A stretch of 64,000 bases of DNA from Amycolatopsis saalfeldensis (GTDB lineage: Bacteria > Actinomycetota > Actinomycetes > Mycobacteriales > Pseudonocardiaceae): the NCBI RefSeq assembly GCF_900110575.1, contig NZ_FOEF01000029.1:1-64000 (forward strand). Reading direction: 5' to 3'. Numbering within the stretch: position 1 is the stretch's first letter; every line of letters starts with the position of its first letter. The notes beneath the pieces are model-generated. The model did no database searches and was not told where the DNA came from. It was given only the letters and a program-made list of their open reading frames with translations. A program made the translations under genes and the position numbers. This document shows, piece after piece, positions 59,985-64,000 of the stretch.

Positions 59985-60114
59985 GGTGATCTGCGTGAAG
60001 CCGATCAGACCGCCGCCAGGTTCGTGGAGATGAACCCGGCCCGAAATGCGTGGGCCGGGTTCATCTCCACCCCTTCGGGCCCGGCACGGCCTGATGTTCG
60101 GCCCGCAGATCACC
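59985..60114 (+). promoter_or_regulatory. Large branched RNA-like structure upstream of the AAA ATPase
   Basis: GGTGATCTGCG (59985-59995) pairs with CGCAGATCACC (60104-60114), continued by CCGATCAG with CTGAT-GTT-CGG. Inside is a perfect 19-base-pair hairpin: GTGGAGATGAACCCGGCCC (60024-60042) with its complement 60052-60070 and a 9-base loop. A small CCC-TTC-GGG hairpin follows. It ends 112 bases before ATG 60227. The gap 59879-60226 has no gene. Confidence 0.65.
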
Positions 60115-60226
60115 TGCCCCGCGGCCGAACCCGTCGGCGACGTTTCGCCAGCTTGTAGGAGGCACGGGGCGCGGTGATGTCGCTGCATCAGCAGCCATCC
60201 ACCCCTTCCTGCGAAAGCGAGCGCAC

Positions 60227-61309
60227 ATGCCTGCTTCCACCATCGTTGTCTCTGGCGGCCAGTTCCGCCTCTACGACGACTCCGTGCAGACTTTTGACCG
60301 GCTGCCGGTGGCTACCTACGCCATCAATTTTTCCAAAATGGACGGATACAGCCTCCGCCAGGTCGCCCCGCTCGCATCCGGTGACGAAACTGTCTACGGC
60401 TCCCATGTACAGCGCGTGGATCGCATTGTGCGCGCCTACGTAGCCATGGATCGATCCCTGGGAGTGATCCTCTCCGGCGACAAGGGCATGGGTAAGTCAC
60501 TCATGCTCCGGATGCTTGCCGAGCACACCCGCGAGCAGCTGGAGCTGCCTACGATTCTCGTCCAGCACTCCACCCCGGGGCTGGCGTCCTTTTTGGACGA
60601 CCTAGGTGAGGTTGTCGTCGTCTTCGACGAGTTCGAAAAGGTCTTCGGCAGCAACGGTGAGGACGAGGCGCAGACCCAGTTCCTTTCCCTCTTCGACGGA
60701 CTGAGCGTGACCAAGCGCCTCTATGTCCTCTCGGTCAACGATTTGGGACGGGTCAACGAGTTCATGCTCAACCGCCCCGGCCGCTTTCACTACCACATGC
60801 GGTTCGCCTACCCGGACCCTGAGACTGTCGCCACCTACCTGCGTGACCAGGTGTCCGGGATCGCCGCGGCCCAGGTCGACGAGGTGGTCGAATTTTCGCG
60901 GAAGTACGACCTGAACTTCGATCATTTGCGGGCCATAGCTTTCGAGCTGCGCCGAGGTGAACCGTTCGCCGAGGTGATCGGTGAGCTCAACATCAAACGC
61001 ATTGAACGCCCCGACGCTGCCGTCGAGGCCCGCATCATGTGGCAGGGCGGCGAAAGCGACGTCATCACCGGTTCCATCGACCTGTTCGATCGCGACGGCG
61101 TGCAGGCGATCAACGACTACGAGATCGACGTGACCTTGCGGTTCCGCATGCGGGATGCCGTGTCGACCAAGGACGGCTACCGGCTCAGCGCTGGAAGCTT
61201 CGAACTGGTCGACATGCGAAGCGAGCACAGGAAGGCTCAGGAAGCCGAACTACCGGCTGCCGTCTCCGTCGTTCTCAGTCGATCCCGGAAACGCGCGATC
61301 GACTTCTGA
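60227..61309 (+). CDS. AAA+ ATPase of phage/plasmid type
   Basis: A 360-residue ATPase with Walker A GDKGMGKS (residues 84-91), Walker B VVVVFDEFEKVF (about 129-140), sensor-1-like VLSVND and an arginine-finger-like NRPGRF. After the AAA core (to about 250) comes a beta-rich C-terminal region of about 100 residues. Base composition is slightly less GC-biased than the neighbours. Such proteins accompany DUF932 on actinophages and plasmids; the role is unknown. A large structured leader precedes it. Confidence 0.8.
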   Translation: MPASTIVVSGGQFRLYDDSVQTFDRLPVATYAINFSKMDGYSLRQVAPLASGDETVYGSHVQRVDRIVRAYVAMDRSLGVILSGDKGMGKSLMLRMLAEHTREQLELPTILVQHSTPGLASFLDDLGEVVVVFDEFEKVFGSNGEDEAQTQFLSLFDGLSVTKRLYVLSVNDLGRVNEFMLNRPGRFHYHMRFAYPDPETVATYLRDQVSGIAAAQVDEVVEFSRKYDLNFDHLRAIAFELRRGEPFAEVIGELNIKRIERPDAAVEARIMWQGGESDVITGSIDLFDRDGVQAINDYEIDVTLRFRMRDAVSTKDGYRLSAGSFELVDMRSEHRKAQEAELPAAVSVVLSRSRKRAIDF

Positions 61310-61325
61310 GGCAACCGCCGCCTGG

Positions 61326-61358
61326 CCCGCCGAGGGGCTGAACCATCTCCTCGGCGGG
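61326..61358 (+). terminator. Terminator after the AAA ATPase gene
   Basis: CCCGCCGAGG (61326-61335) and CCTCGGCGGG (61349-61358) form a 10-base-pair stem 17 bases past the stop. Confidence 0.7.
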
Positions 61359-61686
61359 CTCCTTGGCCTGGTAACGCAGGTGCCAAGGGAGGTCAGCCGC
61401 GCCTCGATGCGGCCAGAAAGCTCACCAGCATGGCTTGAGCAGCCGATCACAGCGATCCCGCCGGCGTTTGTCCTCACTGGACAGCGGTCAGGACTTGTCG
61501 ATGTGCGCGAAGCCGATCCGACCGCAGGCCGGAATCTCCGGCGCCCTCGTCGGGTTTGACGAATCCACCCGCCACCGCTTCCCGCTGTGGCCTGACCGAG
61601 TGCGGCCCGGCGGCTCATCTTGCAGCCGGGCGGGATTGCGGACGTCCGAAGTAGAGCACGACCCGGACGAGGCGCGCGGCGATGAA
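61359..61686. other. Intergenic stretch without a confident gene
   Basis: A 69-codon rightward frame from ATG 61501 (CAKPIRPQAGISGALVGFDE...) is open but lacks a good ribosome binding site and loses protein-like character at the end. Nothing else stands out. Confidence 0.35.
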
Positions 61687-61738
61687 CCCGCCCGGCCGGG
61701 CGGGTGACGGTCCTCGCTGCGCTGCGGGCCACCCGCCC
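61687..61738 (+). promoter_or_regulatory. GC-rich hairpins upstream of the gene at 61840 (leader variant f)
   Basis: CCCGCCC-GGCC-GGGCGGG (61687-61704) is a palindrome. GGGCGGGT (61698-61705) can alternatively pair with ACCCGCCC (61731-61738), closing over CCTCGCTGCGCTGCGG. The two pairings are mutually exclusive. It ends 101 bases before ATG 61840. Confidence 0.4.
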
Positions 61739-61839
61739 CGCCGAGCAGAACCCCCGCCGTCCTACGGACCTCGCCCGCACCGCGCTCGGGCTGTGCCCGT
61801 CCACAACGAACCCCGTCCTCTGCCTGAAGGAGCCCGCCG

Positions 61840-62082
61840 ATGAGCTTCAACTTCGACAAGCTCACCACCGAGATCGTCGCCGACTGGGCGCTCGGAACCC
61901 TCGAGGAATGGCTGGAGGGCTGGACCGCGCCCCAGGATGACGTGCCCATCCAGTACCGGGCCCGGCCGCAAGACGACGGCACCTGGCTCTTCGAGCCGAT
62001 GACCTACAGCAGCGAGGGCTACCGCGAGCGGCCCGTCCAGCGATTCGAGGTCCGGATCGCCGTCACCGAAATCCAGCCTTAA
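61840..62082 (+). CDS. Small hypothetical protein
   Basis: An 80-residue acidic protein (SFNFDKLTTEIVADWALGTL, WLFEPMTYSSEGYRERPVQR) from ATG 61840 with AAGGAG upstream. No family is recognised. It lies between two structured leader regions. Confidence 0.6.
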   Translation: MSFNFDKLTTEIVADWALGTLEEWLEGWTAPQDDVPIQYRARPQDDGTWLFEPMTYSSEGYRERPVQRFEVRIAVTEIQP

Positions 62083-62200
62083 CCCGTCTTGAACCGTCGG
62101 TTGTCTCCCGGAAGTGACTGGGAGACAACCGATCCTGTTTCCAGGCGTAGCTCTTCCTTTGTCCGGCGCGCATGCGCGGACCGGCAATGGCAGCAGCCCC

Positions 62201-62270
62201 GGCGGGGCGGGGCAAGGCCAGCGCCGCTGCGCGGTCGGCGCGCGCGCCGAGCCTTGCCCGCCTGCCGCCG
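62201..62270 (+). promoter_or_regulatory. Three-way-junction leader element (copy b)
   Basis: GGGCAAGGC (62210-62218) pairs with GCCTTGCCC (62251-62259), extended by GGCGG...GC with GC...TGCCGCC. Inside, CCGC-TGC-GCGG (62224-62234) is followed directly by TCGGCGC-GC-GCGCCGA (62235-62250). It ends 51 bases before ATG 62322. The 11- and 16-base hairpins match copy c in size. Confidence 0.7.
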
Positions 62271-62321
62271 CCCCCGCTGCCTCGCCCTGGTCCACGCATC
62301 GCGCTGACCAGGAGGAACCGC

Positions 62322-63125
62322 ATGCGCACCACCCTTCCCGTCGATGACACCGTCCGGGAAATCCTCGCCGAATCCCGCATCGAGGGCCTGTACCTGCACC
62401 TGCCGCCGCGTCAGCTCGACCGCAAGGTCTACACCGCCGTCAACGCGGTGCTCGAACGCATGGGCGGCACCTGGAACCGCAAGGCGAAGGCACACCTGTT
62501 CACCAGCGACCCCGCGGCCGCGATCAACGCCGTACTCGACGGCGGCACCATCGCCGCGGTGCCGAAGGTGATCGAGGCATTCTTCGCGACCCCGGCCGAC
62601 CTCGCCGAAAAGATCGTCACCGAGTCCGACATCGTCGACCTCGAAGCCGGAGCCGAGGTCCTGGAACCCTCCGCGGGTGACGGCGCCCTGGTCCGCGCGA
62701 TCCTTGCCGCGAACCCCGGCGTCCGGGTCACGGCGATCGAGCCCAACGCCGAGCGCGCGGCCGCCATCGGCGGCGATCCGCGGGTCGCTGTCGTGTGCAG
62801 CACACTGGAGGAGTTCGCCGAGACCGCACCGCGCGGGCATTTTGCGGCTTGCGTGATGAACCCGCCGTTCTCGATCCCCGGACAGCCCACGGTCTGGATC
62901 AACCACGTGCTGACCGCGTGGAACATGATCGCCGCCGAAGGTCAGCTCCTGGCGATCGTCCCGAGCGGCTTCACCTTCCGCCAGGACCGTCAGCACGAGA
63001 ACGTCCGGCAGCTGATCGCCGCCTACGGCGGGCACGAGGAACTGCCCGAGGACGCGTTCGCCGAGTCCGGGACCCGGGTGCGCACCGTGCTGCTCCACGC
63101 ACACCGCACCGACATCACGACGTGA
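62322..63125 (+). CDS. SAM-dependent DNA methyltransferase (N6-adenine type)
   Basis: A 267-residue methyltransferase with SAM-binding motif EPSAGDGAL (residues 115-123), acidic IEPNAERA and catalytic NPPF (180-183), the signature of amino-methyltransferases acting mostly on adenine N6. The N-terminal 90 residues (YLHLPPRQLDRKVYTAVNAV, GGTWNRKAKAHLF) are typical of phage and plasmid versions. No restriction enzyme is adjacent, so it is probably a solitary protective or regulatory methylase. CAGGAGGA precedes ATG 62322, behind leader b. Confidence 0.85.
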   Translation: MRTTLPVDDTVREILAESRIEGLYLHLPPRQLDRKVYTAVNAVLERMGGTWNRKAKAHLFTSDPAAAINAVLDGGTIAAVPKVIEAFFATPADLAEKIVTESDIVDLEAGAEVLEPSAGDGALVRAILAANPGVRVTAIEPNAERAAAIGGDPRVAVVCSTLEEFAETAPRGHFAACVMNPPFSIPGQPTVWINHVLTAWNMIAAEGQLLAIVPSGFTFRQDRQHENVRQLIAAYGGHEELPEDAFAESGTRVRTVLLHAHRTDITT

Positions 63126-63240
63126 CCAGCCGGCTGGTGGCGGATCCCCGGGTCGGGACCCGCCACCAGCAGCTCCGATCCGTCGGCGCCGACTCCACCG
63201 TGCCCCTGGCTCGCGCGGACTTCCGACGACAGCAGACCAC

Positions 63241-63299
63241 CTCCAGGCGGGACCAGGGCGCTACGCGCCGCTGACGCGGAAACCCTTGCCCGCCTGGAG
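63241..63299 (+). promoter_or_regulatory. Three-way-junction leader element (copy g)
   Basis: CTCCAGGCGGG (63241-63251) pairs with CCCGCCTGGAG (63289-63299). CAGGG (63254-63258) pairs with CCCTTG (63283-63288) with one bulged T. Inside are CGC-TAC-GCG (63259-63267) and CCGC-TGAC-GCGG (63268-63279). It ends 53 bases before ATG 63353. Confidence 0.6.
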
Positions 63300-63352
63300 A
63301 CGGCCCGCTGGGCGCGTGACCGTCCACGCCCTACCAGCAGAGGAGCACGTCG

Positions 63353-63826
63353 ATGGGCCGCGCAACACACACCGCTACTCACACCGACGCCGAGAAGCCC
63401 GCACGACGAAGCTCTCGCCACGTTCCCCGCCTGATCCTGGTTCCCGCGATCGGCGCGTTCTACTTCACCTCTGCCTGCGGCCTCGACCTCCTGGACAACA
63501 CACCGGAGGAGTACGACTACGTCGCGATGTGCACCGACTCCCGCACCGGCAACCGGGTCGAGGACGATCAGTGCAGCACCGCACCCCAGGAGTTCAGCGG
63601 CGGCACCGAGCCGAGTTTCCTGTGGTTCTACGTACCCACGAGCGGCGGCTACACCGCTCCACCGGTCGGTCAGCGCATCGCCGGAACTGCCGGCAGCTAC
63701 ACGACGCCGAAGACCGGCAAGGGCGGCGCACCCGCCATCCAACGGGGCGGAACACCCCGCTCTGGTGGAGCGATCACCCGGGGCGGTTTCGGGAGCTCGG
63801 GCAAGGCCGGAAGCGGAGGCTCGTGA
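63353..63826 (+). CDS. Secreted/membrane-anchored hypothetical of phage-plasmid type
   Basis: A 157-residue protein. A basic start (KPARRSSRHVPRL) leads into a short hydrophobic segment ILVPAIGAFYFTSACGLDLL. YVAMCTDSRTGNRVEDDQC, LWFYVPTSG and a Gly/Ser-rich tail (GGAITRGGFGSSGKAGSGGS) follow. This order is familiar from small actinophage and plasmid proteins of unknown function. The cysteine in SACG could be a lipidation site, but the signal region is not canonical. GAGGAG precedes ATG 63353. Confidence 0.6.
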   Translation: MGRATHTATHTDAEKPARRSSRHVPRLILVPAIGAFYFTSACGLDLLDNTPEEYDYVAMCTDSRTGNRVEDDQCSTAPQEFSGGTEPSFLWFYVPTSGGYTAPPVGQRIAGTAGSYTTPKTGKGGAPAIQRGGTPRSGGAITRGGFGSSGKAGSGGS

Positions 63827-64000
63827 CGCCGTTGGCCGGCCTCCACGTAGCTGCGGCGAATACCGGCGATCAGCCGCAGCTCACGCAGGGCGCCGGCCCC
63901 TGACGAGGCCAACGCCCCGCCACAGCGCGATCACCACGAGGATCACGGCCGCCAAGGCGCGCGCTCCGAGCACCAGCTGCTCCCAGGGTGCTTGCGTCGG
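63827..64000. other. Right edge, no gene resolved
   Basis: The last 174 bases show no complete gene. A leftward gene entering from the right is possible but cannot be supported. Confidence 0.3.

Noticed and set aside
62322..63125. Restriction-modification system
   Set aside because: The methyltransferase has no adjacent restriction endonuclease or specificity subunit; it appears solitary.
1..64000. CRISPR array
   Set aside because: No regularly spaced direct repeats with unique spacers and no cas-like genes were seen.

Overview
The window is very GC-rich, with codons ending almost always in G or C, frequent GTG starts, and many 4-base ATGA/GTGA gene overlaps. Product families (EspR-type and other XRE regulators, ImmA/IrrE peptidases, DUF397, DUF6545/MAB_1171c-type membrane protein) point to an actinomycete, most likely of the Pseudonocardiaceae type; that placement is inference. 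No ribosomal, tRNA or central-metabolism genes are seen. DNA-maintenance genes instead suggest a large plasmid or plasmid-like integrative element or prophage.

Layout. 0-9.5 kb: an ImmA/IrrE-type gene cut by the left edge, a tight five-gene operon (EspR-like regulator, two ImmA/IrrE peptidases, DUF6545 membrane protein, FAD monooxygenase), then a Nudix plus class II ribonucleotide-reductase-like operon facing an XRE regulator across a perfect operator-like inverted repeat, then a P-loop kinase. 9.5-19 kb: XRE regulator, hypotheticals and an ApeA-like HEPN protein (phage-defence family). 19-24 kb: a leftward operon of small accessory proteins driven by a GntR regulator with a predicted leaderless promoter. 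24-32.7 kb: hypotheticals, a partial duplication and a frameshifted TniQ remnant.

32.8-42.8 kb looks like the maintenance module: a KfrA-like coiled-coil protein behind repeated operator sites, a tyrosine recombinase next to a five-copy repeat, and a ribbon-helix-helix-like protein plus a ParA-like ATPase bracketed by two copies of a palindrome. 43-63.8 kb holds DNA-metabolism and phage/plasmid genes: NAD-dependent ligase, SSB, a LysRS-like/ASCH fusion operon, a DnaQ-type exonuclease, DUF932, an AAA ATPase and an N6-adenine-type methyltransferase.

The most unusual signal is a recurring RNA-like element just upstream of the ribosome binding site of unrelated genes. A long closing helix, then a short AAGGY/RCCTT helix, encloses two adjacent small hairpins (a three-way junction). 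The clearest copies precede genes at 30056, 37837, 46434 (ssb) and 62322, with variants before 43951 (ligA), 55594, 58216 and 63353. The helices keep pairing while their sequences change. All functions are read from sequence by eye; no database search was run.
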